From JABDNZ01 sp050049805 (GTDB lineage Bacteria > Gemmatimonadota > Gemmatimonadetes > Longimicrobiales > Gaopeijiaceae): DNA of 28,576 nt. This document shows positions 17,109 through 23,522 of the stretch, one piece after another. How positions within the stretch are numbered: the stretch's first letter is position 1; each line of letters starts with the position of its first letter. The position numbers were made by a program, and so were the translations under genes. The notes beneath the pieces are model-generated. The model was given only the letters and a program-made list of their open reading frames with translations. It did no database searches and was not told where the DNA came from. Where the stretch lies: NCBI GenBank assembly GCA_050049805.1, contig JASFVN010000025.1, positions 1 through 28,576 of the forward strand, written 5' to 3'.

Positions 17109-17549
17109 TCAGAGCGTGATGACCTTCCAGTCCCCCTTTAGCATCTCCGTCAGGGGCGCTCCCATGTACTTTACATCGATTCCCATGGCCGTCAGAGCCT
17201 CGGAGACCCCGTAGCTATCCGAACAAGCTTTGCAGGCCACGATCTCGACTCCTTCGGCAGCCATGCCCCGCACCGACTCCTGGAGCTCCGTGTTCTCGGA
17301 GAGGAGCCTCGAGGAGGGGCCCCACACGATGAGGGTGACCTCCTCAAACCATCCCTGCCGCTTGGCATTGAGGGTATACATGAAGGCCATCTTTGTGGCC
17401 ACCTCCGGATCACCGCTGGTCCAGAGGACGGCGAGACGGGAGGGCTGTCGGTCCGGGGCTTCTGGGTTCATGGTCCTGAATCCGGAAAAGGCCAAGAGGG
17501 GGAGGGCTCCGGCGAGGAGCAGAGTGGAAAAACGGATCCTGCCACGCAT
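17109..17549 (-). CDS. DsrE-like protein with N-terminal signal or membrane segment
   Basis: This is a 146-residue protein of the DsrE/DsrF-like fold, a group that includes sulfur-relay proteins. After a basic start, residues about 8-23 form a hydrophobic segment (LLLAGALPLLAFSG), so the protein is probably exported or membrane-tethered, unlike the cytoplasmic sulfur-relay members. The domain (about 37-146) contains LAVLWTSGDPEVATKM, a VTLIVWGPSS strand, and the region VACKACSDSYGV with Cys106 and Cys109, the likely functional cysteines. It follows the ABC ATPase gene by 75 bases and precedes the second DAACS gene, all on the minus strand. The sulfur chemistry is unproven. No dsr or sox genes are near. 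Confidence 0.82.
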   Translation of the reverse strand: MRGRIRFSTLLLAGALPLLAFSGFRTMNPEAPDRQPSRLAVLWTSGDPEVATKMAFMYTLNAKRQGWFEEVTLIVWGPSSRLLSENTELQESVRGMAAEGVEIVACKACSDSYGVSEALTAMGIDVKYMGAPLTEMLKGDWKVITL

Positions 17550-17624
17550 GAAACGACTCCTTCGAAAAGAGAACGGTACCGTCGTCAGCTGAGGGAAAAC
17601 CGCCCCCGGGCCAATCCACGGATC

Positions 17625-18326
17625 TCAATAACCCGGCCCGAGGTATTCCCTCCGGAACTGTTCGTGAACCCTGGCCTCGGCCGGAGTTCCGATCCCGTGG
17701 GTGGTCCCGGCAACCATCCAGACGATGTTGTCGGCGATGGCCATCAAGGGCCTTACGTCGTGGCCCGTCAAGACCACGGCGCACCCGTTGTCCGCAAGAG
17801 CGCGAAGAATGGAGCCCACGATCTCCTGGTCCTTGGGGGAGATGCCTGCCAACGGCTCGTCCGCCAGAAGGCAGGAGGGCTGCCGGGCCCAGGCCAGGGC
17901 GACCTCAGCCCTCCGTTCTTCCCCACCGGACATCTCCCACACGGATTTCTGCATCAGCGGATCGGCATCCAATCCCTCCGGGAGCCCTTCGGAATAGTCC
18001 TGCGGAAACCGCTGGCGAATGAGGGAGAGGTGCTTCCCCAGAGTCCGTCGTCTCGATAGAAGACCCCGATCAGGAAGATAGAACAGACCCTCGCCGGCAA
18101 GCTGATGGAGTTTCGGTTTCAGGTGACTTTGGCCATGCAATCGGACCGTTCCGAACTCCCTGCTCACCAGGCCCAAAGCCGCCTTGAAGAGAGTCGTCTT
18201 CCCACTCCCGTTCCTACCAAGAAGCACGGTCACCTTTCCCGGGTAGGCCCAGACGCTGGCCGATTTGAGGACGGCTCTCCCCACGAAGGAGACTCCCATG
18301 GACTCGGCGACGAAAAGGGGATCCAT
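17625..18326 (-). CDS. ABC transporter ATP-binding protein (LptB/LivF-like)
   Basis: This 233-residue cytoplasmic ATPase would power an ABC transporter. The Walker A motif is GRNGSGKTT (37-45), the signature MSGGEER (132-138), Walker B CLLADEP (152-158), and the switch His189 lies in TGHD. The Q-loop region reads FYLPDRGLL, with Asp where LptB-like proteins have Gln. The nearest look-alikes are the LivF/LptB type, but no branched-chain amino acid or lipopolysaccharide transport genes are adjacent. Its ATG lies two bases after the stop of the gene for a very small membrane protein, so the two are almost certainly cotranscribed and coupled. No substrate-binding protein or full-size permease is nearby. 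The ATPase assignment is certain; the transported substrate is unknown. Confidence 0.92.
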   Translation of the reverse strand: MDPLFVAESMGVSFVGRAVLKSASVWAYPGKVTVLLGRNGSGKTTLFKAALGLVSREFGTVRLHGQSHLKPKLHQLAGEGLFYLPDRGLLSRRRTLGKHLSLIRQRFPQDYSEGLPEGLDADPLMQKSVWEMSGGEERRAEVALAWARQPSCLLADEPLAGISPKDQEIVGSILRALADNGCAVVLTGHDVRPLMAIADNIVWMVAGTTHGIGTPAEARVHEQFRREYLGPGY

Positions 18327-18328
18327 GG

Positions 18329-18673
18329 TCAGGCGCCCCCTGCCCCGAGGGCGGATAGAGCCAGATACGCCATGAACTCCAAAGCGGTGGCCACCCCGAA
18401 AGAGATGCCGGCAATCGTCCGGCGGCTCACTCCCAGGTTGGCCAGAAATAGGCGTTCCCTCGCCACCGATATGTCAATCACGGCGATGGCCGCCACACCT
18501 AGGATGAGGAGAATGGATGCTCCGAGGACCAAGGAAAGCCCGGCAACGGCAAATCCGACGGAGTCCCCGAGCACCACCGTCGCGAATCCGACAAACGCCC
18601 GAAGGACCACCCAGGAAAGGAGGGTCGTGCGGATCGTGGTCCGAGTCACGGGGCCAGGCGGGAGGAGCGGCAT
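18329..18673 (-). CDS. Small membrane protein, partner of the ABC ATPase, unknown family
   Basis: The protein has 114 residues with three or four predicted hydrophobic segments: about 18-35 (LLSWVVLRAFVGFATVVLG), 38-68 (FAVAGLSLVLGASILLIL region) and 90-113 near the C-terminus. A basic stretch (ARERLFLANLGVSRRT, about 71-86) lies between them and could face the cytoplasm and contact the ATPase. It is too short for a standard ABC permease, and I recognise no family. The start ATG 18673 has GAGGG immediately before it, unusually close, and a small hairpin abuts that site. Linkage to the ATPase gene (2-base gap) is the main clue: it may be a minimal permease subunit or an anchor. Confidence 0.72.
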   Translation of the reverse strand: MPLLPPGPVTRTTIRTTLLSWVVLRAFVGFATVVLGDSVGFAVAGLSLVLGASILLILGVAAIAVIDISVARERLFLANLGVSRRTIAGISFGVATALEFMAYLALSALGAGGA

Positions 18674-18737
18674 CCCTCTAGCTAAGGCTAGGCCTCTGCC
18701 AACTCAAGTCAGAGTTTTGTAAACCTCTATAGGTCAG
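18674..18737 (-). promoter_or_regulatory. Short interval with two small inverted repeats before the small membrane protein
   Basis: CTAGC-TAAG-GCTAG (18678-18691) directly abuts the GAGGG and ATG of the downstream gene. AACTC and GAGTT (18701-18716) form a second 5-base repeat around 6 bases. The interval also follows the nitrilase stop, so these may be a weak terminator or a translational control hairpin. The repeats are short and the evidence is weak. Confidence 0.3.
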
Positions 18738-19724
18738 CTACAGGTCAGGCTCTTCCTTATCGTCCGCGAGGTCCTCCACCACGGTCCGCATGAAGGTGGT
18801 AGGTCGCCTGTGGACCACCAGCTCGAACACGTCTGGACGCCCGTAGTGCCCAGCCACGTCGAGCTGCCACCGGGGCCCCACGAGATCAGCGGGAGTCACC
18901 TCCGCGAGAAGCATGGTTTCCTCCTCCTCCGCTGGTCCAGCCACCACTTTCCCGTCCGGATCTACGATGATCGAATGCCCGGGGTTCAGCCAACCGTCCA
19001 CCTCCCCGAGGTAGGTCTCCTTGAACTCCAGCCGATCCGGAATGTGGTCCTTGTGAAACGGTTGACAGACACCCAAAACAAACGTGCGACCTTCCTTGGC
19101 AATGTGCCGCATGGTGGAAAGCCAGGGCTCCCCCCGGTCCCAGGTGGGCGCCGCATGAATCTGTTCTCCCCTCGCCGCCAGGGAATACCGGGCCAGGGGC
19201 ATATAGTTTTCCCAGCAGATCAAACCACCGAGTCGCCCGAAGGGAAGCCCATAAACCTCGAGGTCACTCCCGTCTCCCTGCCCCCACACCAGCCTTTCCC
19301 CAGCCGTGGGGACCAGCTTTCTGTGCCTGCCGAGAAACAAGCCATCGGGGCCGATGAATAGGATTGTGTTGTAGAGGGTGGAATCGCTCGCCTCGCTATT
19401 CCTCTCGTTGAGGCCCATCACCACGGCCGTGCCCGCTTCGGCCGCTGCCTCACACAGTCGGTCCGTGTGCTCCCCGGGAATGGAAACCGAATTGGCGTGG
19501 AGCTCGGAGTAGAGGGCCCTCAAAGGACGGGTATGGCCCGAGGGGATGAACCAGACCCAGATGGGGTACCCGGGGAGGAAAGCCTCCGGGAAAACCGCCA
19601 CGCTAGCACCCTTCCCCCCCGCTTCACGAATCAGCCCGCATGCCTTCTCGATGGACGCCTCCAGATCGAGGAATACCGGACGAGCCTGGACGGCAGCAAT
19701 GGTGAACGGGTCCGATGTGGCCAT
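18738..19724 (-). CDS. Nitrilase-type carbon-nitrogen hydrolase
   Basis: This is a cytoplasmic enzyme of the nitrilase superfamily, with 328 residues. The Glu-Lys-Cys triad is visible: Glu47 in VFPEAFLPGYP, Lys136 in GRHRKLVPT, and Cys170 in GGLICWENYMP. The CWENYMPLARY form and the PGYPIWVW segment are those of true (branch 1) nitrilases, which turn a nitrile into its acid and ammonia, more than of amidases. The substrate cannot be told from sequence. ATG 19724 has AGGAAGG six bases upstream. It lies 34 bases after the hemolysin III-like gene on the same strand and is probably cotranscribed with it. The C-terminal tail is acidic (EDLADDKEEPDL). It fits the nitrogen-scavenging theme of the window. 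Confidence 0.92.
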   Translation of the reverse strand: MATSDPFTIAAVQARPVFLDLEASIEKACGLIREAGGKGASVAVFPEAFLPGYPIWVWFIPSGHTRPLRALYSELHANSVSIPGEHTDRLCEAAAEAGTAVVMGLNERNSEASDSTLYNTILFIGPDGLFLGRHRKLVPTAGERLVWGQGDGSDLEVYGLPFGRLGGLICWENYMPLARYSLAARGEQIHAAPTWDRGEPWLSTMRHIAKEGRTFVLGVCQPFHKDHIPDRLEFKETYLGEVDGWLNPGHSIIVDPDGKVVAGPAEEEETMLLAEVTPADLVGPRWQLDVAGHYGRPDVFELVVHRRPTTFMRTVVEDLADDKEEPDL

Positions 19725-19758
19725 TGTGGACCTTCCTGAGTGTTTTTGGGGAGCCGAT

Positions 19759-20394
19759 TCAGGCTGCGTACTTCAGAACGGCGAAGAAGTGAAAAGTACT
19801 ACCCGTCAGGACGAAGAGGTGCCAGATGAAGTGGCCGTAGCGGAGTCTGGGGGCCAGGTAGAAGCCCACGCCCAGGGTGTACGCCAGCCCACCCAGAACG
19901 AGTAGGAGAATCCCCATCCCGGGGACGTTCAACCACAGGGGTCGGATGGCGATCAGGACCAGCCATCCCATGGCAACGTACATGGCGGAGGAGAGCCGTG
20001 GATGCTTCGGACCGGCAACGAGCTTGAGGCCGATGCCGATGGCGGCGATTCCCCAGACCACACCGAAGAGGGACCACCCCCAAACCCCACCCAAAGCTCC
20101 CAGGGTGAAGGGCGTATAGGTACCGGCGATGAGGAGGAAAATGGCAGAATGGTCCAGCTTCCTGAGAAGCCGCTTTGCCCGCCCGTGCGGAACGGCATGG
20201 TACAGGGTGGAAGTGAGGTAGAGCCCGGCCATGGCGGCCCCGAAGATGGCGCCACCAACCACCGCCCCGGCATCGCCCCGTTGAACTGCGCTGACGATGA
20301 GGAGCGGGATGGCCGCTACGGCAAGAGCAAACCCGACACCGTGGCTGACGCTGTTTGCGACTTCCTCCCCCCGGCTTTGGACTACGCTTGCCAC
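19759..20394 (-). CDS. Hemolysin III / PAQR-family membrane protein
   Basis: This is an inner-membrane protein of 211 residues with seven predicted segments, of the bacterial hemolysin III (YqfA/TrhA) group related to PAQR receptors. The family motifs are all present: NSVSHGVG near residue 14, STLYHAVP near 62, LDHSAIFLLIAGTYTPF near 80, and HFIWHLFVLTGSTFHFF near 187. The His, Ser and Asp in these probably bind a metal inside the membrane, as proposed for the superfamily. Despite the name, toxin activity should not be assumed; members are linked to membrane-lipid balance. The start is GTG 20394 with AGGAGG seven bases upstream; the ATG two bases earlier is out of frame. It leads a probable two-gene unit with the nitrilase. 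Confidence 0.93.
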   Translation of the reverse strand: MASVVQSRGEEVANSVSHGVGFALAVAAIPLLIVSAVQRGDAGAVVGGAIFGAAMAGLYLTSTLYHAVPHGRAKRLLRKLDHSAIFLLIAGTYTPFTLGALGGVWGWSLFGVVWGIAAIGIGLKLVAGPKHPRLSSAMYVAMGWLVLIAIRPLWLNVPGMGILLLVLGGLAYTLGVGFYLAPRLRYGHFIWHLFVLTGSTFHFFAVLKYAA

Positions 20395-20433
20395 ATCGAT
20401 CCCTCCTCAAAGGGGTCCGGAACACGGTCCTGG

Positions 20434-20473
20434 AAAGGAAAGCGGGCCACACCGAACGATCGGCATGGCCCGC
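20434..20473 (-). terminator. Intrinsic terminator of the cold-shock gene
   Basis: On the minus strand a 14-pair stem (two wobble pairs) with a TCGT loop is followed by TTTCCTTTCC. It begins 25 bases after the cold-shock stop codon and separates that gene from the hemolysin III-like gene. Confidence 0.9.
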
Positions 20474-20497
20474 CCATTCCCAGCTCAGTTCTCGACG

Positions 20498-20707
20498 TTA
20501 CGAGATCTGAACCACGTTCTCCGCCGCGGGGCCTTTGGCGCCCTCGACGATATCGAACTCGACCTCGGCTCCCTCTTGCAGCGTCCGGAACCCATCGGCC
20601 TGAATGGCCGAATGGTGGACGAAGCAATCGCGGCTTCCATCCTCAGGGGTCAGAAAGCCAAAGCCTTTTTGATCATTGAACCACTTGACTGTTCCCTTGG
20701 TACGCAT
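20498..20707 (-). CDS. Cold-shock domain protein
   Basis: This is a 69-residue single-domain nucleic-acid-binding protein that acts as an RNA chaperone. RNP1 is KGFGFLTP, preceded by GTVKWFNDQ. RNP2 reads DCFVHHSAI, where the usual form is DVFVHFSAI, so two contact-loop positions differ. ATG 20707 starts the canonical MRTKGTVKWF sequence with GGGAG eight bases upstream; the open frame continues 21 codons further but without family similarity. The gene has its own terminator downstream. A terminator-like hairpin and other inverted repeats lie upstream, so a structured leader of the kind common for cold-shock mRNAs is plausible. Confidence 0.96.
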   Translation of the reverse strand: MRTKGTVKWFNDQKGFGFLTPEDGSRDCFVHHSAIQADGFRTLQEGAEVEFDIVEGAKGPAAENVVQIS

Positions 20708-20786
20708 CAACGCGCTCCCTTGTTTTTCGATGGCCGGCGTGCGGATGACCCGTACCTGACCGACTACCATTTTCGTGCGCGGACTA

Positions 20787-20818
20787 CCCCGCGCGGGGTC
20801 GGTGGCTACCTAGCCACC
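20787..20818. repeat. Two adjacent perfect palindromes upstream of the cold-shock gene
   Basis: CCCCGCGCGGGG (20787-20798) is a perfect 12-base palindrome. Two bases on, GGTGGCTA-CC-TAGCCACC (20801-20818) is a perfect 8-base inverted repeat. They lie 80-111 bases before the cold-shock start, just after the T-run of the minus-strand terminator at 20821-20858. They could be operators or leader structures of the cold-shock gene. Confidence 0.75.
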
Positions 20819-20820
20819 AG

Positions 20821-20858
20821 AAAAAAGGCGAGGGTCTCCGTTGGAAGACCTCCGCCTT
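20821..20858 (-). terminator. Intrinsic terminator between HU and cold-shock genes
   Basis: On the minus strand the two 13-base arms pair with one wobble and one A-C mismatch, around an 8-base loop, and the second arm runs into T residues. It ends a transcript coming from the HU side, or it is a premature terminator in a long cold-shock leader. The cold-shock start is 113 bases further on. Confidence 0.85.
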
Positions 20859-20897
20859 CACCTTCGAGAAATCCGACTCGAGACTAGCTTCAGTCCA

Positions 20898-20930
20898 GAC
20901 ACAAGCCTCGCAGAGGCTCCCTCCTGTGTC
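20898..20930 (-). ncRNA. Bulged hairpin of unknown role in the HU-csp interval
   Basis: On the minus strand GACACA pairs with TGTGTC and AGCCTC pairs with GAGGCT around a 3-base TGC loop, all perfect. Six unpaired purine-rich bases, GGAGGG, bulge on the 5' side only. The bulge looks like a Shine-Dalgarno sequence, yet no convincing start codon follows at the usual distance. Forty bases downstream is an intrinsic terminator, so hairpin plus terminator could be a small RNA or the 3' UTR of HU. No promoter was identified with confidence. Confidence 0.35.
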
Positions 20931-20960
20931 AAGTCCGGATTTCGGTCTTTTGCTGTTTCC

Positions 20961-21005
20961 CGGCTCTGGCCCCCAGGGCTTTGAACCCCCGGGGACCAGC
21001 AGCCG
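20961..21005 (-). terminator. Long hairpin directly after the HU gene
   Basis: On the minus strand CGGCT-G-CTGGTCCCC pairs with GGGGGCCAG-AGCCG: 14 pairs with one bulged G and one wobble, closing a 16-base loop. It starts 17 bases after the HU stop. No T-run follows, so it may protect the mRNA 3' end or act as a weak terminator ahead of the stronger one at 20821-20858. Confidence 0.65.
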
Positions 21006-21021
21006 CACTCTACCGTCGCGC

Positions 21022-21315
21022 TCAGGTGGAGACGCGATCCTTCAGGCCCTTACCGGCCTTGAAGACCGGGTAGGTCTTCGGCGCCAGGGTGATCTCCTGG
21101 CCCGTGGCCGGGTTCCGGCCGGTCCGGGCACCCCGGTGCTTGGTGGAGAAGGTGCCGAAGCCGGTGATACCAACCTTGCGACCGGCGTCCAGCTCCACGG
21201 CGATGATCCCACCACCCGCGGCCGTGTCGAAGATCGAGTTCACGACCTCGAGGGCCTTGGCTTTGGACAGGTCACACTGCTTCGCCAACTTCTCCGCCAT
21301 TTCCGTCTTGTTCAT
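21022..21315 (-). CDS. hup: HU-family DNA-binding protein
   Basis: This is a 97-residue nucleoid protein that binds and bends DNA as a dimer. It has the family layout: an N-terminal helical pair (MNKTEMAEKLAKQCDLSKAK), the GFGTFSTKHRGARTGRNPATG beta-arm region near residues 52-72 with the conserved RNPATG tip, and a short basic C-terminus. ATG 21315 has AGGAG seven bases upstream. It is monocistronic: a gene-poor stretch lies upstream, and a long hairpin then a terminator lie downstream. IHF-like variants cannot be ruled out, but the sequence reads as HU. Confidence 0.95.
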   Translation of the reverse strand: MNKTEMAEKLAKQCDLSKAKALEVVNSIFDTAAGGGIIAVELDAGRKVGITGFGTFSTKHRGARTGRNPATGQEITLAPKTYPVFKAGKGLKDRVST

Positions 21316-22052
21316 TCTGGCTCTCCTGGTTGGATAGGGTACTTGCGAACTACTCTACGCTCGAAGGCACCGGACGATCGAAAGGGGCGGACAGCCCGTC
21401 GACGCCATGCCATCAGAATCCACTGGTTTTTCCCTTGGCTTATCGGTAGCGGGTTTCTCTGTCCCACACAAGACCTCGGAACTTTCGAAGCAAATCGATC
21501 CTGCTGCGTGTCAGAAAGGCGGGTGCGGGGCCGAAACCACCCCTATTACCTAATCCAGAAAGGCCCAGCCCACAAGGGGATTCTCCAGATAGGCAGATCC
21601 AGGACCAGGTTGAGAAAGACCGAGATCACACCCTCGATCGGCTGGTTTTCGGTGTGTCCGATCGTCTTCGGAATTGAATATCTCATATTCCGAGGTCGTT
21701 TCATGTGATATTTCCGACTCGCAACCTGTTTCCTTCGTGCTTTTCTCCTGCCGAGAATATCCAGCTTCTACTTCTATATGTCATCGAAGAATAAGTTCCA
21801 CGATTCCCGGCTCAAGACTTCAGCACCGGATTGATATTCCTATACTTTCCACCCTCGCTTCGGTCCCGAGGTCCGGCCCGAAATCAGGGGAATCACCGGG
21901 ATATTCCTCAGCAAGCGTCGAGGCGGAGGGAACCTTGTCTTATTCCGGCAGGGAAAGCGCCACGTCCGTCCGCCTTCACAGGAGCCTTGGAAAGCCTCCT
22001 GAAATCAGGCCAAACCACCCACCGGAATTGGCAGAGGCGCTGCCAATGCCTG
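21316..22052. other. Gene-free stretch, visibly less GC-rich than its surroundings
   Basis: I see no credible gene in these 737 bases on either strand; a plus-strand open frame at 21674-22120 has no recognisable protein features. The HU promoter should lie near 21330-21420 but no clear boxes stand out. Between about 21650 and 21860 the sequence is richer in A and T than elsewhere in the window. It contains a nested inverted repeat at 21669-21692: CGGAAT with ATTCCG outside, and GAATAT-CTC-ATATTC inside. The stretch may be a decayed gene, an insertion scar or regulatory DNA. Confidence 0.5.
22027..22047 (-). terminator. Hairpin after the DHFR-like reductase gene
   Basis: ATTGGCAG and CTGCCAAT form a perfect 8-base inverted repeat with a 5-base loop, five bases after the stop codon at 22053. 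No strong T-run follows (the minus strand continues TCCGGTGGGTGG), so it is a probable but not classical terminator of the beta-barrel/reductase pair. Confidence 0.6.
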
Positions 22053-22583
22053 TCATTCCGCGGGATTCTTCAAGACCTGATAGGACAGCAGCAAAATACC
22101 GGATGGATAGGCTCGTGTAGCGTCGAGAGCCAGTCGAGACCGGCCTTTCCAGGGGGGGAGAAGGGAGATTCCGGTCCCCAGAATCACGGGGACCAACCCC
22201 AGTTCCACCTGGTCGACCAGCCCGAAGTCCAGCATGGTTCGGAAGAGCTCCCCTCCCCCGAAGAGCCAGATGTCCTTCCCGGAGCGACCTTTCAGATCTT
22301 CGAGAAACCCCTGGAGATCTTCTCCGAGAACGGTGACCTTCGGGTGGGCTGACGGATCGAGGGTTCGGGAAGCCACGATGACGGACATTGCCGAGAAAGC
22401 CTCTGACGGGGGTTGCCGAAGAGTCTCCTCATAGCTCTTCCTTCCCATGAGGACGGTATCGAAGCGGCTCATGAATCCGGCCCAATCGATGCCGGGTTCA
22501 TCGGGAATCCAGTCGTAGTCTCCCTCGGGTCCGGCGATGAAGCCGTCCAGGCTCATGGCGGCGGAAAAGATGACTCTGCGCAT
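22053..22583 (-). CDS. Dihydrofolate reductase-like protein (RibD C-terminal family)
   Basis: This is a 176-residue cytoplasmic NADPH-dependent reductase-like protein of the YyaP/RibD_C group. Visible motifs are VIFSAAMSLDGFIAGPEG at residues 4-21, VLMGRKSYE near 44-52, IVASRTLDP near 69-77, and the nucleotide-binding IWLFGGGELFRTML near 105-118. The LGTGISLLPP segment near 135-144 is also typical. True folate metabolism is unlikely, since these stand-alone proteins rarely replace FolA; the substrate is unknown. The ATG lies two bases after the stop of the beta-barrel gene, so the two are cotranscribed, although their functions look unrelated. A hairpin ends the unit. Confidence 0.9.
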   Translation of the reverse strand: MRRVIFSAAMSLDGFIAGPEGDYDWIPDEPGIDWAGFMSRFDTVLMGRKSYEETLRQPPSEAFSAMSVIVASRTLDPSAHPKVTVLGEDLQGFLEDLKGRSGKDIWLFGGGELFRTMLDFGLVDQVELGLVPVILGTGISLLPPWKGRSRLALDATRAYPSGILLLSYQVLKNPAE

Positions 22584-22585
22584 GT

Positions 22586-23236
22586 TCAGATCGGCAAACG
22601 AAGCCGAAGAAGGATCTCTGAGCTGCGGTACCGCAGTCCGTCTCCCGCTGACGAATAGGTCCTCGTGAGGCCCTCGTTCAGACGGGCCTCCAGGTCACCC
22701 CACAGCCGTTCTTGAATGGGAATGGAAAGCCCTCCTCCGATATTGGCGGCCAGGACCATGGGGCGCTCATCCTCCAGCGTTGGACAGAGGTCCTGACTGC
22801 ACTGGGTGTTCAGGAGCATTTCGATGGCCGGGCCCCCGAAGAGGTAAACGGAGAGAGGGCCAAGCTCGAGGTCCAGCTTTCCTTCAACGGGCAGGCTGAG
22901 AAAATGGCTACGCACGTTCCGCGTGAGGGCCCGGTCAGGATCCAGCTCTTGATCCCAGACTCCACTGCCCCGCTGCACATAGGCGACCCCAGCCCGAATC
23001 GACAGGACTGGGGAAGGCGTGGCGACCTCGACCTGGATGCCAACGGTGTAGCCGGTAGAGCGTGTCCCGGCTACCGGGTCCTCCCAGAGCTGCTCGGCCC
23101 GAACTCGACCCACGTGCACCCCCACCGTCCTCTGCCCCTGTGAATGCAGCCCCGCCGGTGTCAGCAAGGAGAGAAAGAGAAGAAAGCCGAGACTGGAGGA
23201 CCTACTCACTCCTCGGACCTCGGGAAAAAACAGCAC
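22586..23236 (-). CDS. Predicted outer-membrane beta-barrel protein
   Basis: This is a 216-residue exported protein. After MLFFPEVRGVSRSSS, residues 16-33 form a signal peptide (LGFLLFLSLLTPAG core). The remainder alternates hydrophobic and polar residues in strands with Gly/aromatic turns (VGVHVGRVRAEQ, YTVGIQVEV, LSVYLFGGPAIEM, and a final SSEILLRLRLPI strand), as in small 8- to 10-stranded barrels of the PorT/OmpW-like type. Cysteines at about 157 and 162 (QCSQDLC) may form a disulfide in a surface loop. The start is GTG 23236 with AGGAGG seven bases upstream. It is divergent from the ADOP permease by 286 bases; no clear promoter boxes were seen between them. Its function is unknown. Confidence 0.8.
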   Translation of the reverse strand: MLFFPEVRGVSRSSSLGFLLFLSLLTPAGLHSQGQRTVGVHVGRVRAEQLWEDPVAGTRSTGYTVGIQVEVATPSPVLSIRAGVAYVQRGSGVWDQELDPDRALTRNVRSHFLSLPVEGKLDLELGPLSVYLFGGPAIEMLLNTQCSQDLCPTLEDERPMVLAANIGGGLSIPIQERLWGDLEARLNEGLTRTYSSAGDGLRYRSSEILLRLRLPI

Positions 23237-23522
23237 TCTGAAACCTCCTCTGATTCGCGCTCATTCCCTCCTGGGGTGAACGTCACATCCCTACATAGCG
23301 CGCATCTCCAGCAGTCACAAGGAATTCAGATTCCCGGTCCTGCCCCCGGTGGCTGTTTGCCGCTTGGGATCCCCTTCGGCGACCCTGATTGAATCTTCCC
23401 GACTCCGAGTTCCGTCCTTGGAGAGGGGACACCGATCCAACCTTCGAAAGTCGACGGGCGTCGAAGGAAAGAACGATTCCTATTGAAAGCCGGTACCCCT
23501 GGCTGGCGAACAGAGCAAACCC

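Noticed and set aside
19759..20394. Reading the hemolysin III-like gene as a toxin.
   Set aside because: The family name is historical; the motifs are those of PAQR-like membrane proteins and there is no toxin secretion context.
20961..21005. Possible tRNA gene on the minus strand (a GGTAGAG-like D-loop and a GGTTCAAA-like T-loop are present nearby).
   Set aside because: No anticodon stem or acceptor stem can be drawn, and the same bases form a far better 14-pair hairpin after HU.
20784..21008. Minus-strand open frame of 74 codons between HU and the cold-shock gene.
   Set aside because: It spans strong hairpins and the terminator, and its sequence shows no domain; RNA structure explains the interval better.
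21674..22352. Two overlapping plus-strand open frames in the less GC-rich stretch and across the reductase gene.
   Set aside because: Neither has a good ribosome-binding site, a known motif or a protein-like composition; one runs into the confident minus-strand reductase.
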